Shown: positions 24,271 to 33,215 of the stretch, in pieces
Numbering within the stretch: the first letter of the stretch is position 1
Layout of the letters: each line of letters begins with the position of its first letter
Assembly: GCA_030041005.1 (NCBI GenBank)
Contig: JASHOR010000070.1
Coordinates: 1 to 47,954 of the forward strand
Source: Xanthobacteraceae bacterium
GTDB taxonomy: Bacteria > Pseudomonadota > Alphaproteobacteria > Rhizobiales > Xanthobacteraceae
Length of the DNA: 47,954 nucleotides
Direction: 5' to 3'
The notes under the pieces: generated by a model
What the model was told of the DNA's origin: nothing
The model's database searches: none
The model's input: only the letters and a program-made list of their open reading frames with translations
Program-made: the position numbers and the translations under genes

Positions 24271-24376
24271 AAAGTTCGGCGGCATTGCCCGATCCACCAC
24301 CTCCCCGGCCCGCATCGCCAGGAGTTTGGTCGCCGGCGTGGCAATTGCCGCGCCGTTGTGCGAAGGTCGTGCATCC
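24271..24376 (-). pseudogene. Frameshifted 3' fragment of a Yej-type ABC ATPase
   Basis: About 105 bp closely resemble 29222-29325, the coding sequence for the HDLR...[15 protein letters not shown] segment of the yejF-like gene in this window; by eye the first 65 bases differ at only about eight to nine positions. A one-base deletion (near 24292) shifts the frame between MRAGEVV and NAAEL, and a stop follows. Only this part of the C-terminal domain survives; it ends 18 bp before the ligA-like start. It is the scar of a lost second peptide transporter. Confidence 0.7.
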
Positions 24377-24394
24377 CGCAAGTCGGAGCGGATC

Positions 24395-24682
24395 ATGTCG
24401 ATCTTCGCCGTGAACTACCTTTGCCGCGAGGTGCTTCGCGACCACGCGTTTCGCGCCGCCATGAAGGCCGATCCCGCGAAGGCGCTGGCGCCCCTCGACC
24501 TCAGCGACGAGGAGCGGCGCGCATTGATTGCCGGCGACGTCGGCGCGCTGTTCCGCTTGGGCGTCAACGGTTTTCTCATGGGCTATCTGGCGCGTTTCGA
24601 GGTCTGTGGCCTTAATGTCCAGGCCTACAACGAGCGCATGCGCGCGGTGAAGGTCGACGAAATCGGCCGGCCGGTGGCGTGA
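24395..24682 (+). CDS. LigA-like aromatic ring-opening dioxygenase subunit
   Basis: A 95-residue stand-alone LigA domain, the alpha subunit of protocatechuate 4,5-dioxygenase-type class III extradiol enzymes. This all-helical subunit covers the active site of LigB. The landmarks LDLSDEERRALIAGDVGAL and GVNGFLMGYLARF match the family. ATG 24395 follows GGAGCG; the frame further upstream lies in the dead ATPase fragment. Its partner starts 27 bp downstream, so the two form one enzyme. Confidence 0.85.
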   Translation: MSIFAVNYLCREVLRDHAFRAAMKADPAKALAPLDLSDEERRALIAGDVGALFRLGVNGFLMGYLARFEVCGLNVQAYNERMRAVKVDEIGRPVA

Positions 24683-24709
24683 AACGAGGAATAAACCGAG
24701 GAATAAACA

Positions 24710-25537
24710 ATGGCGCAGATCGTCGCCGGATTCGGCGTGCCGCATACCCCGATCTTTCCGCATTTCGTCAAACGCGACGGGCCCGATTGCGAGATTGCCA
24801 GGTTGTTCGGCGCGCAGAAGAACGAACTCGCGGCGGTGCGGCCCGATTTGATCCTCATGTTCGACACCGATCACCTCAACACGTTCTTTTTGAACGACCT
24901 GCCGATCTTCGCCGTCGGCATCGATAAAACCTTCAGGGCGCCGAACGACGAGCCGCGCGACGTACCCAATTACGTCGTGCCGTCGCATCGCGATTTTGCC
25001 GCGCACGTCCGTGCCGTTGTTGTGGCGGCCGGCTTCGACGTCGGCATGACGCAGAACTTTTCGGTTGACCACTCGATTACCGTGCCGCTGCATTTCCTCA
25101 CCCCGGACATGAGCGTGCCGGTCATTCCGTTCTTCATCAGCGGCCATATTCCGCCGCTGCCGAAGGCCGCGCGGTGCTATGCGCTCGGGCAGGCCGTGGC
25201 GCGCGCCATCGAGGCGTGGCCTGAACAAAAGCGCGTCGCCGTCATGGGTTCGGGCAGCTTTTCGCTTGAGGTCGGCGGCCCGCGCATGGCGCCCGGCCGC
25301 TCCGACGGCGTGCCCGATCCGGATTGGGCGATCCGCGTCATCAAGTTGCTTGAAGCGCAGGAGACCGATCGGCTGATCGCGGAATCGACCGAGCATCAAT
25401 TGCTCAAGGCCGGCAACGTCGGAGGCGAGCTTTTGAACTGGATCGCCATGCTTGGCGCCATCGGCAACCGCAAACCGAATTACATCGCTCCGCAAATGCA
25501 AAACGGACACGCCTACGGCGTGTGGCGGTGGCAATGA
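24710..25537 (+). CDS. LigB-like class III extradiol dioxygenase with altered active site
   Basis: A 275-residue catalytic subunit of the LigB fold. The iron ligands appear conserved: His12 in GVPHTP, His55 in FDTDHLN and Glu240 in GNVGGELLNW; His121 in SVDHSI fits a second active-site His. However, where LigB has GMSHQLQGPR this protein has SFSLEVGGPR, so the catalytic-base His (His195 in Sphingobium LigB) is Leu186. It pairs with the LigA-like subunit. Ring cleavage of a catechol or protocatechuate-like acid is the expected role, but the missing His may mean a different substrate or chemistry. Confidence 0.85.
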   Translation: MAQIVAGFGVPHTPIFPHFVKRDGPDCEIARLFGAQKNELAAVRPDLILMFDTDHLNTFFLNDLPIFAVGIDKTFRAPNDEPRDVPNYVVPSHRDFAAHVRAVVVAAGFDVGMTQNFSVDHSITVPLHFLTPDMSVPVIPFFISGHIPPLPKAARCYALGQAVARAIEAWPEQKRVAVMGSGSFSLEVGGPRMAPGRSDGVPDPDWAIRVIKLLEAQETDRLIAESTEHQLLKAGNVGGELLNWIAMLGAIGNRKPNYIAPQMQNGHAYGVWRWQ

Positions 25538-25570
25538 TGCGCCTGGACGAGGCGCGATCATTGACGCCCG

Positions 25571-25598
25571 ATGTCCGCTGCCGGGGCAAAACGGACAT
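25571..25598. repeat. ATGTCCG/CGGACAT inverted repeat, rhizobial intergenic type
   Basis: ATGTCCG (25571-25577) and CGGACAT (25592-25598) are perfect inverted arms. The same ATGTCCGCT start recurs at 25616-25624 and 26508-26516, and TGTCCGCT on the minus strand at about 16178-16171. I see no gene in the 25538-25806 gap. Confidence 0.5.
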
Positions 25599-25806
25599 TC
25601 GGCAAAGTGGCGGCGATGTCCGCTTGTGGATCCATCGCGTTACTTTGCCATCGTCAATTGCTGCATTGCGAAAGGGTTATTTGATTACCTGTCGGCGGCG
25701 AAAATCCATCCTTGAACGGATCACCGGCAGGGGCGGCTAGGCGCGCGGCTCCCAAAGTTGATAAAGAACGGCGGTTTAACGAAACACCGCGGGCGAGGGG
25801 CACTGA

Positions 25807-26355
25807 GTGGGCGACACTTTATTGCACAAGCTGTCTGCATTCCCAGGCGATCCGCATGTCCGCGAAGTCTGTGAGCGAGCCGGCGGAGAAGGGCGATGCA
25901 GATACTTAACGGCTGTGTACACGCCCGGTGGAACGTTCAGGAACACCTGCGAGAAGTATGGGAGGCTGCGATACGTCATTGATCAACGCGTGGCTGAGAA
26001 CTCCATGAGGAGGAAAGGCGATAACTGTGATGGGTTGGTCGGCGTGTTGAAGCACGAACTCGGATCGCTGGTCGGCACACGGGTGGAATACATGGAGATC
26101 TACCCAACGTTAACGGTAGGTGGGACTCTCAAAGAGATCGACATAGTTCCTTCGGTCTCGACCTCCTATGGGAACGACACGATTGAACGCGGTAGCGCCT
26201 ACTCCTTGAGGATGAAAGTGGACTGGGAGGATGGACGAGACTATAGCCCTGGCTACTATCTGCATGATTTGCAGATAGATGTCGCCGCGAATAGTGTCTC
26301 GTTTAGCGTGCGAGGCGCTGGGACGTTCGCAGGTGTCATTGTCGTTCGCCTTTGA
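25807..26355 (+). CDS. Hypothetical protein with low-GC composition
   Basis: A 182-residue frame that matches no family I know. Its GTG start has GAGGGG six bases upstream, and codon use is coherent but clearly lower in GC than the neighbours (about 54% by eye). The N-terminal half contains four cysteines (CERAGGEGRCRYL, NTCEKYG, DNCDG) and the C-terminal half alternates strands (MEIYPTLTVGGTLKEI, LQIDVAANSVSFSVRG), suggesting a beta-rich binding domain. No signal peptide is seen. It stands alone between short repeats, which fits a horizontally gained gene. Confidence 0.55.
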   Translation: MGDTLLHKLSAFPGDPHVREVCERAGGEGRCRYLTAVYTPGGTFRNTCEKYGRLRYVIDQRVAENSMRRKGDNCDGLVGVLKHELGSLVGTRVEYMEIYPTLTVGGTLKEIDIVPSVSTSYGNDTIERGSAYSLRMKVDWEDGRDYSPGYYLHDLQIDVAANSVSFSVRGAGTFAGVIVVRL

Positions 26356-26638
26356 AAATCGGAGGGCGTAGGGCGGGTTAGTCAGAACAGGACGCCCCGC
26401 TCGCTATCGATGATCTCCGCCCTGTTTACCCAGCTCGCAAGATGCTGAACGCCCCAGCGATCTATCGCGAAGCGATTTTGTGCGGTGGCACATCGCCGAC
26501 AAACCCGATGTCCGCTTCCACAGTAGCAATCGAGGGTAAAGCGTGCTTGGGTAGGTGTGGTCGAAAACGGCGTTCTTGACCCTCAGCCGATGGCCTGTTG
26601 ATTCGCCTAGGCAGGTATGGAACGTCGGGAGGATCGCG

Positions 26639-27616
26639 CTATTCGGCTTTTATGCCCGCAGTTCGGATCACCTTGGCCCATTTCTCGGTTTCTGCGGCGA
26701 CGAACTTGCCGAACTCGCCAGGGGTCATTGGTATCGGCTCCTCCCCTAAGTCAGTAAGGCGAGCCTTCACCTTCGAGTCCGCGAGAGCGGCGTTGACCGA
26801 CTGATTGAGCCTATCGACGATCTCGGAGGGCGTATTTGCAGGCGCACCGATACCCATCCACCCGCTCCACTCATAACCTGGTATGGATTCGCCGACGGTT
26901 GGGATGTCTGGCAATGCTTCCGCGCGCTTCGCAGTGGTGACGGCCAGCGCCCGCACTTCACCGGCCTTGATGTGCGCGATTGATGACGGAATAAAGTCAA
27001 ACATAAGTTGCACCCGCCCACGAATGACATCAGTGAGCGCTGGTCCTGGATTGTTGTACTGTACGGTGACCAAGCCGACGCCCGCCATCGTCTTAAACAA
27101 TTCGCCGGCAAGATCTGACCCGGACCCGACCCCAACGGCCGCCATGTTGATCTTTCCAGGATTGGCTTTGGCATAGGCGATGAACTCCGGAACGGTTTTG
27201 GCTGGGACGGCAGGATTTACGTCCATGACCCCCGGGGTCCGCGCAACGCTTGCGACCGGTACGATGTCGCGGATGAAATTGAAATTGAGATGACGGTAAA
27301 GTGTCGCGTTACTCGCGTTTGCTGTTACGACGGCGAGAAGCGTGTAGCCGTCCGGAGCTGCCCTGACGACCTGCTCGGTTGCTAAGTTGGTGGCTGCACC
27401 CGGTCGGTTCTCAACGACAAATGGCTGGCCAAGATGCTCGGATAGATATTGAGCGATAATGCGCGCGACGATGTCGATTGGGCCGGCAGGACCATAGCCA
27501 ACGACAATGCGCACTGGCCGGGTCGGATAATCGAGCGCCAATGCGTTCCGAGGAAAAGCCGATAACATGCTAGTGCTGGCAGCGAGGCGCAGAAATTTCC
27601 GACGAGGGATTTTCAT
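26639..27616 (-). CDS. Bug-type tripartite tricarboxylate transporter receptor (Tat-exported)
   Basis: A 325-residue TctC/Bug-family periplasmic receptor. The N-terminus MKIPRRKFLRLAAS is a twin-arginine signal, so export is probably folded via Tat. YPTRPVRIVVGYGPAGPID and VVENRPGAATNLATE are the ligand-loop motifs. GGAGG lies seven bases before ATG 27616. It is downstream of the flavin monooxygenase on the same strand (231 bp) and paired in function with no membrane component in the window. Its Bug relative at 21337-22335 is divergent in sequence, so this is not a recent duplication. Confidence 0.9.
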   Translation of the reverse strand: MKIPRRKFLRLAASTSMLSAFPRNALALDYPTRPVRIVVGYGPAGPIDIVARIIAQYLSEHLGQPFVVENRPGAATNLATEQVVRAAPDGYTLLAVVTANASNATLYRHLNFNFIRDIVPVASVARTPGVMDVNPAVPAKTVPEFIAYAKANPGKINMAAVGVGSGSDLAGELFKTMAGVGLVTVQYNNPGPALTDVIRGRVQLMFDFIPSSIAHIKAGEVRALAVTTAKRAEALPDIPTVGESIPGYEWSGWMGIGAPANTPSEIVDRLNQSVNAALADSKVKARLTDLGEEPIPMTPGEFGKFVAAETEKWAKVIRTAGIKAE

Positions 27617-27847
27617 CGTGGTACCTCCACGAGCGTTCACCACCTTGCCAGCCGCCGGCACAATGGCCGTCTTGGAAATCGCACGAAGTCGGCATTCCCG
27701 CCTGGCAGCTCTGCACGATAAGCTACCCTGGCGCCTTCACGTGTGAATGCGATCCGATGTCGCTCTTGGCACTTCGCGACGCAAAAGGGCGCCGCTCCCA
27801 CGTCGGCTTTCAGCGCGAAGCGGACATCCCGATTCGTGAGCCCCGGC

Positions 27848-29059
27848 CTAAAACATCGGATAAGCGGGATTGAGCGGCAGGCCGAATTCCATGCGGCCGA
27901 AATTCTCCGCCGGTACGTCCCAGTTCATCACCACGTGCGAGGAGATGGCGTGCGCGTCGCGCCAGCAGCGCTGCACGCTGTTGTCGTCCAACAGGCCGCT
28001 GGAACCCGAGATTTTCACCAGTTCGTCCATCGCTTCGCGCAAGCTCCGCATCGCAAAGGTGAAATCGCGCCGCAGCAGCGTGCGGGTCTCGAGCGACATG
28101 CCGGAATAATCCGCCCGCGCCAGCGCGAAGGCGCGGCGCGCCAACAGCTCCGCAGCATCGATCTGCGCGGCAATCTCGGCAATGCGGATTTGCACCGGCA
28201 CGTGCTGGGCGATGGCGAGCTGCGTGTAGGTGAGATAGCGCTTGCGCGTCCAGTCCGTGAAATCGGCATAACCGCCGCGCGCCAGCCCGAGCACTGGACC
28301 GAGCAGCGCGTAGCTGTGCACGGCGATGAACGGCGTGCGGTAGATCGGATTGGTATTGACCTTCGAGCCCGGCGAGCAGCCCTCGCGCAAGGCCGAAAAC
28401 GATACGCTGCGGTGTTCGGGCACGAAAACATCGTCGAGGACCGATGTGTTCGAACCGCTGCCGCGCAGCCCGGCGCAGTACCAGGTGTCGTCCTGCTTCA
28501 CCTGCGACACCGGCACCAGATAGAGCCGCATGTCGGGATGATCTTCGCTCGCGCGCTGCACGAGCCCGCCGATCATGATCCACTGCGAGTGTCGCAAGCC
28601 CGAACACCACGACCAGCGGCCATCGAGCCGATAGCCGCCGGGCACCGCCCTGACCTTGCCGGTCGGTGCCGCCGAAGTGGCGACGCAGGCTGCCTTGTCC
28701 CGGCTCCAGACGTCGTGCTGCGCCTCCTCGGGAAACAGGGCCAGCATGCAGGCGTGATCGGCAAGATAGTTCAAGCACCAGGCGGACGAGCCGCAGGTCG
28801 ATTTGCCGAGTTCGACCGCGACATTGAACGCCACCTCATGGTCGTGCTCGTAGCCGCCCCAGCGCTTCGGCTGCAGCGTGTGAATGAGACCGGAGGCGAT
28901 GAATTCGTCGACCGATTCTTGCGGGATGTTGCGCTCGCGCTCCGCCCGTACCGCGCGTTCGCGGAGCTTGCGCGCCAAGGCGCGGGCGCGAGCCACGAGT
29001 TCGTCGGCGCTTGGAATGTTTTCCGGCGCTGCGGCCGGTCGCAATTCCGAGACGCTCAT
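27848..29059 (-). CDS. Group D flavin monooxygenase (acyl-CoA dehydrogenase fold)
   Basis: A 403-residue oxygenase of the HsaA/HpaH-C2 (two-component, reduced-flavin) kind. The N-terminal helical part has NIPQESVDEFIASGLIHTL and QPKRWGGYEHD, the middle GSSAWCLNYLADHA and a beta domain with DGRWSWCSGLRHSQW, GLRGSGSNTSVLDDVFVP, and the C-terminal helical bundle ends in WDVPAENFGRMEFGL. Such enzymes hydroxylate phenolic rings using FMNH2 or FADH2 from a separate reductase, which is not seen here. GGAGGG precedes ATG 29059. It follows yejF by 72 bp on the same strand, and could feed the extradiol pair; this is inference. Confidence 0.85.
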   Translation of the reverse strand: MSVSELRPAAAPENIPSADELVARARALARKLRERAVRAERERNIPQESVDEFIASGLIHTLQPKRWGGYEHDHEVAFNVAVELGKSTCGSSAWCLNYLADHACMLALFPEEAQHDVWSRDKAACVATSAAPTGKVRAVPGGYRLDGRWSWCSGLRHSQWIMIGGLVQRASEDHPDMRLYLVPVSQVKQDDTWYCAGLRGSGSNTSVLDDVFVPEHRSVSFSALREGCSPGSKVNTNPIYRTPFIAVHSYALLGPVLGLARGGYADFTDWTRKRYLTYTQLAIAQHVPVQIRIAEIAAQIDAAELLARRAFALARADYSGMSLETRTLLRRDFTFAMRSLREAMDELVKISGSSGLLDDNSVQRCWRDAHAISSHVVMNWDVPAENFGRMEFGLPLNPAYPMF

Positions 29060-29131
29060 GATCCCTCCGCCTGATGGGGCGAAGATTGCGCCGCGCATTT
29101 GGCGGGATCAAGCGGCATTGCGAGAGGGCGG

Positions 29132-30763
29132 TTACGGCGCGATCGTTTCGGTCGAGACCGTGTCCAGGTTGAACGCGGCGGCGAACAGCGCCCGCGTATA
29201 GTCGCTCTTGGGGCTGCGAAAAAGTTCGGCGGCATCGCCCGATTCCACCACCTTGCCGGCCCGCATCACCAGGAGCTTGGTGGCCAGGGCGGCGACGACG
29301 CGCAAATCGTGCGAGATGAACAGATAGGTGAGGTTGTGCCGCCTTTGCAGGTCGCAGAACAGTTCGACCATCTGCGATTGAATAAGCATATCGAGCGCGC
29401 TGGTCGGCTCGTCGAGCACGACGAATGTCGGCTCCAGCACGATGGCGCGCGCCACGGCGATCCGTTGTCGCTGGCCGCCGGAGAACTCGTGCGGAAAGCG
29501 GAAGCGGGTGTTCGGATCGAGCCCGACGTCGCCCAGCGCCTGCACGACGCGAGCATCCCGGTCGCGTTCCGGCAGTTCCGGATGATGGACTCTCAGTCCT
29601 TCCTTGATGATGTCGGCAACCGACAGCCGCGGCGACAGCGAGCCGTAGGGGTCCTGGAACACGATCTGCATGTCGCGACGGAACGGCCGCATCTGCTTGA
29701 AGCGCAGCCCCTGCAGCTTGTTGCCCATGAACACGATCGGACCTTCGGAGGAGATGAGGCGCAGCAGCGCCAGCCCGAGCGTGGTCTTGCCCGAACCCGA
29801 TTCGCCGACGACGCCGAGGGTTTCGCCCTTGCGCAGCGCGATATTCACGCCATCGACCGCCCTGACGTGACCGACCGTCTTGCGCAGCACGCCGCGCCTG
29901 ATCGGAAACCAGACTTTCAGATCCGTGGCTTCGAGCAGCATCGGCGCGCCCGGCTGGTGCGGCGCCGGATCGGGCTTCGGCTCTGCGGCAAGCAGCGCGC
30001 GCGTATAGGGGTGCGCCGGCGCGGTAAAAATGCCATCGACCCCGCCCTGTTCGACGATGCGGCCCTGCTTCATGACGCAAACCCTCTGCGCAATCTTGCG
30101 CACGATGCCGAGGTCATGGGTGATGAAAAGAAGCGACATGCCGAGCCGCTTCTGCAGATCGTTCAGCAGCGTGATGATCTGCGCCTGCACGGTCACGTCA
30201 AGCGCCGTGGTCGGCTCGTCGGCAACGAGCAGATCGGGCTCGTTGGCAAGCGCCATGGCGATCATGACCCGCTGGCGCTGGCCGCCGGAGAGCTGGTGCG
30301 GATAGCTCTTGAGGCGGCTTTGCGGGTCGGGAATGCCGACCTGGTTCAAGACCTCGATGGTGCGCGCGCGCGCCGCCGCGCCGGCCAATCCGCGGTGCAG
30401 CAGCAATACTTCCCCGATCTGCTTTTCGATCGTGTGCACCGGATTGAGCGAACTCAGCGGTTCCTGAAAAATGATGGTGATGTCGTCGCCGCGCACGCGC
30501 TGCATGTCGCGTTCCGACAGCGGCAATAGATCGCGGTCCTTGAAAAGGATCGAACCGGAGGGATGGTGCGCCGTCGGGTAGGGCAAGAGCTTGAGGATCG
30601 AAAGTGCGGTGACCGATTTGCCCGAGCCGGATTCGCCGACCAGCGCCACGGTCTCGCCCTTGCCGATCTCGAACGAGACGCGATCGACCGCGAGCGTCTC
30701 CCGCGTGCCGTGGCGGAAAGCGACGGAAAGATCGCGGACCGAGAGGAGGGGATCGGCGCTCAT
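29132..30763 (-). CDS. yejF: Peptide ABC transporter ATPase with two nucleotide-binding domains
   Basis: A 543-residue fused ATPase of the Yej/Dpp/Opp type. Domain 1 has Walker A GESGSGKS (43-50), signature LSGGQRQR (158-165) and DEPT (182-185); domain 2 repeats them as GESGSGKT (320-327), FSGGQRQR (427-434) and DEPT (451-454). Both sites look intact. ATG 30763 overlaps the yejE stop in ATGA, so translation is coupled. A frameshifted copy of its last part lies at 24271-24376. It powers uptake of oligopeptides or peptide antibiotics such as microcin C in relatives. Confidence 0.94.
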   Translation of the reverse strand: MSADPLLSVRDLSVAFRHGTRETLAVDRVSFEIGKGETVALVGESGSGKSVTALSILKLLPYPTAHHPSGSILFKDRDLLPLSERDMQRVRGDDITIIFQEPLSSLNPVHTIEKQIGEVLLLHRGLAGAAARARTIEVLNQVGIPDPQSRLKSYPHQLSGGQRQRVMIAMALANEPDLLVADEPTTALDVTVQAQIITLLNDLQKRLGMSLLFITHDLGIVRKIAQRVCVMKQGRIVEQGGVDGIFTAPAHPYTRALLAAEPKPDPAPHQPGAPMLLEATDLKVWFPIRRGVLRKTVGHVRAVDGVNIALRKGETLGVVGESGSGKTTLGLALLRLISSEGPIVFMGNKLQGLRFKQMRPFRRDMQIVFQDPYGSLSPRLSVADIIKEGLRVHHPELPERDRDARVVQALGDVGLDPNTRFRFPHEFSGGQRQRIAVARAIVLEPTFVVLDEPTSALDMLIQSQMVELFCDLQRRHNLTYLFISHDLRVVAALATKLLVMRAGKVVESGDAAELFRSPKSDYTRALFAAAFNLDTVSTETIAP

Positions 30764-31980
30764 GCAAACGTCTTTCGCGGATCGAAGGCGTCGCGGACCG
30801 CTTCGCCGACGAAGATGAGAAGCGAGAGCATGATTGCAAGCGAGAGAAATCCGGTGAGACCAAGCCACGGCGCCTGCACGTTTGCCTTGCCCTGGGCGAG
30901 CAATTCGCCGAGCGAGGCCGAGCCGGGCGGCAGACCGAAGCCGAGGAAATCGAGGGCGGTCAACGTCATCACCGACGACGACATGATGAACGGCAAAAAG
31001 GTCAGCGTCGCCACCATGGCGTTCGGCAGCAGATGGCGGAACATGATTACGGCGTTCGACACCCCGAGCGCGCGCGCCGCCATGATGTATTCGAAGTTGC
31101 GCCCGCGCAGGAATTCGGCGCGAACCAGCCCGACCAGCCGTGTCCAGGAGAACAGCAGCAGAATGCCGAGCAGGACAAAGAATCCGGGCACCAGCACCGA
31201 GGAGATGATGAGCAGCAGGTAAAGCTCGGGCACCGAGGTCCAGATTTCAATGAAACGCTGGAACAAAAGGTCGGTCCAGCCGCCGAAATAGCCCTGCACC
31301 GCACCGGCAGCCACGCCGATGATCGAGGAAATCACGGTCAGAATGAGCCCAAACAGCACCGAGATGCGGAAGCCGTAGATCAGGCGCGCCAGCACGTCGC
31401 GGCCGACGTCGTCGGTGCCGAGCCAGTTGTATTGCAGCGTGCCGCATTTGCCGTAGCCGTTCCTGGCGGCGAATTCGCAGTCCTTCTTGCTCAGCAGCCA
31501 CGTCGGTTTGGAGGGAAACGGCGAGGGCGGTCGGCTGACGATCGTGTTGTAGGAGAACGGGATCGGCGGCCAGATGGTAAAGGCGTGACGGTCGGCAAGA
31601 TATTTCTGCAGATGCGGATCGAGATAATCGGCCGGAGTGCCGAAGACGTCGCCGAAATCCGTGTCCGGGTAGGTCATGAAAACCGGAAAATAATTCTTGC
31701 CGTCAACGTGAATGAAGATCGGCTTGTCGTTGGCGATGAATTCCGCGAACAACGAGATGACGAACAGAACCAGGAAAATCCACAACGACCAATAGCCGCG
31801 CCGGTTGGCCCTGAAATTCCGCCAGCGGCGGGCGTTGATCGGCGAGAACTCGTATCCCTTCGGCGGCACGGCGAGCCCGAGCGGACCGGCCGGCTCGATG
31901 CCGGGCGTCAGTTCGGGCGCCGTGAGGCGCACGTCCAGGGGCGCTTCGATATCCTCTCGGCCGCCGGTGCGCTCGTCCAC
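30760..31980 (-). CDS. yejE: Peptide ABC transporter permease YejE
   Basis: A 406-residue inner-membrane permease with a long N-terminal cytoplasmic part and a large periplasmic loop (about residues 95-190), as in YejE. The EAA-type coupling loop is AARALGVSNAVIMFRHLLPN. The segment GTDDVGRDVLARLIYG is the DppC/YejE signature. The start is GTG at 31980, one base after the yejB stop, with GAGGTG at the boundary; its own stop overlaps yejF. Confidence 0.93.
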   Translation of the reverse strand: MDERTGGREDIEAPLDVRLTAPELTPGIEPAGPLGLAVPPKGYEFSPINARRWRNFRANRRGYWSLWIFLVLFVISLFAEFIANDKPIFIHVDGKNYFPVFMTYPDTDFGDVFGTPADYLDPHLQKYLADRHAFTIWPPIPFSYNTIVSRPPSPFPSKPTWLLSKKDCEFAARNGYGKCGTLQYNWLGTDDVGRDVLARLIYGFRISVLFGLILTVISSIIGVAAGAVQGYFGGWTDLLFQRFIEIWTSVPELYLLLIISSVLVPGFFVLLGILLLFSWTRLVGLVRAEFLRGRNFEYIMAARALGVSNAVIMFRHLLPNAMVATLTFLPFIMSSSVMTLTALDFLGFGLPPGSASLGELLAQGKANVQAPWLGLTGFLSLAIMLSLLIFVGEAVRDAFDPRKTFA

Positions 31981-31981
31981 C

Positions 31982-33091
31982 TCACACCTCCCGCGTCTCG
32001 AAATCGATGCGCGGATCGATCAGCGTGTAGGTGAGATCGGAAATCAGCGTCACCACCAGGCCGATAAGGGCAAAGATATAGATGTTGGCGAACACGACCG
32101 GGTAATCGCGGTTGAGCACGCTTTCAAAACTGAGGAGTCCGAGTCCGTTGAGCGAAAAAATGGTCTCGATCAGCAGCGAGCCGGCGAAGAAGGCGCTGAC
32201 GAAGGCGCTCGGAAAGCCGGCGATCACAAGCAGCATGGCGTTGCGGAAGATATGGCCGTACAGCACCCGCCGTTCGGAGCAGCCCTTGGCGCGCGCGGTG
32301 AGGACGTATTGCTTGCGCAGTTCGTCCAGGAAGCAGTTCTTGGTCAGGAGCGTCATGGTGGCGAAGGCGGAAAGCCCCATGGAAATGATCGGCAAAGTAA
32401 GATGCCAGAAATAATCGAGGATCTTCTCCCACCACGGAAACTGCGACCACCCTTCCGAGGTCAGCCCGCGCAACGGGAAGATCTGCCAGAACGAACCGCC
32501 GGCGAACAGCACGATGAGAAGAATCGCGAACAGGAAGCCGGGAATGGCATAGCCGACGATGATGACGCTCGAAGTCCACACGTCGAAATGCGAGCCATCG
32601 CGGACCGCCTTGCGGATGCCGAGCGGGATGGAGATCAGATAGCTCAGGAGCGTCATCCAGATGCCGAGCGATATCGACACCGGCAGCCGCTCCTTGATCA
32701 GCTCGATGACGCTCACGTCGCGGAAGTAGCTCTTGCCGAAGTCGAAACGCAGATAGTCCCACAACATGATGAAGAAACGTTCGTAGGCCGGCTTGTCGAA
32801 GCCGAACTGCTTTTTCAGACTCTTGATGAAGGCAGGATCGAGCCCTTGCGCGCCGCGATATCTGGAATTGATGCCGCTTTGCGCGCCGCCGGCGAGCCCG
32901 CGTGCCGTGAAGTCGCCGCTCGAGGAACCTGAGACGCGCGACAGCGCGCCGGCGCCGGTGCCGGAAAGCTTGGCGATGACCTGCTCCACCGGACCGCCCG
33001 GGGCGAACTGCACCACGACGAACGAGACCAGCATGATCCCGAAGATCGTCGGGATCATGAACAGGAGGCGGCGTATGATGTAGGCGGTCAT
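31982..33091 (-). CDS. yejB: Peptide ABC transporter permease YejB
   Basis: A 369-residue inner-membrane permease of the DppB/YejB type. It opens with [19 protein letters not shown], has the YejB-type insertion with Gly/Ser-rich [16 protein letters not shown] before [12 protein letters not shown], and the coupling loop [20 protein letters not shown]. The C-terminal helices end in [14 protein letters not shown]. It follows the second yejA gene by 124 bp and is coupled to yejE. Confidence 0.93.
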   Translation of the reverse strand: MTAYIIRRLLFMIPTIFGIMLVSFVVVQFAPGGPVEQVIAKLSGTGAGALSRVSGSSSGDFTARGLAGGAQSGINSRYRGAQGLDPAFIKSLKKQFGFDKPAYERFFIMLWDYLRFDFGKSYFRDVSVIELIKERLPVSISLGIWMTLLSYLISIPLGIRKAVRDGSHFDVWTSSVIIVGYAIPGFLFAILLIVLFAGGSFWQIFPLRGLTSEGWSQFPWWEKILDYFWHLTLPIISMGLSAFATMTLLTKNCFLDELRKQYVLTARAKGCSERRVLYGHIFRNAMLLVIAGFPSAFVSAFFAGSLLIETIFSLNGLGLLSFESVLNRDYPVVFANIYIFALIGLVVTLISDLTYTLIDPRIDFETREV

Positions 33092-33215
33092 TTGCTTCTT
33101 CGCCTTCGGCTCGTGCGGCGGGATGGGCTGCGGCTGGATTCGTCACATATCTCAGTGTCCAACGCGCGCCTGCCACCCAACCGGCGCGCGCGCCGGCTCG
33201 TTCCCGCCACGCACG

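Noticed and set aside
24269-25561. 430-codon minus-strand frame opposite ligAB
   Set aside because: Antisense shadow of two genes with clear family motifs.
26386-26480. Minus-strand fragment that could encode a short protein tail with a stop
   Set aside because: About 30 coherent codons only; I could not relate it to a family.
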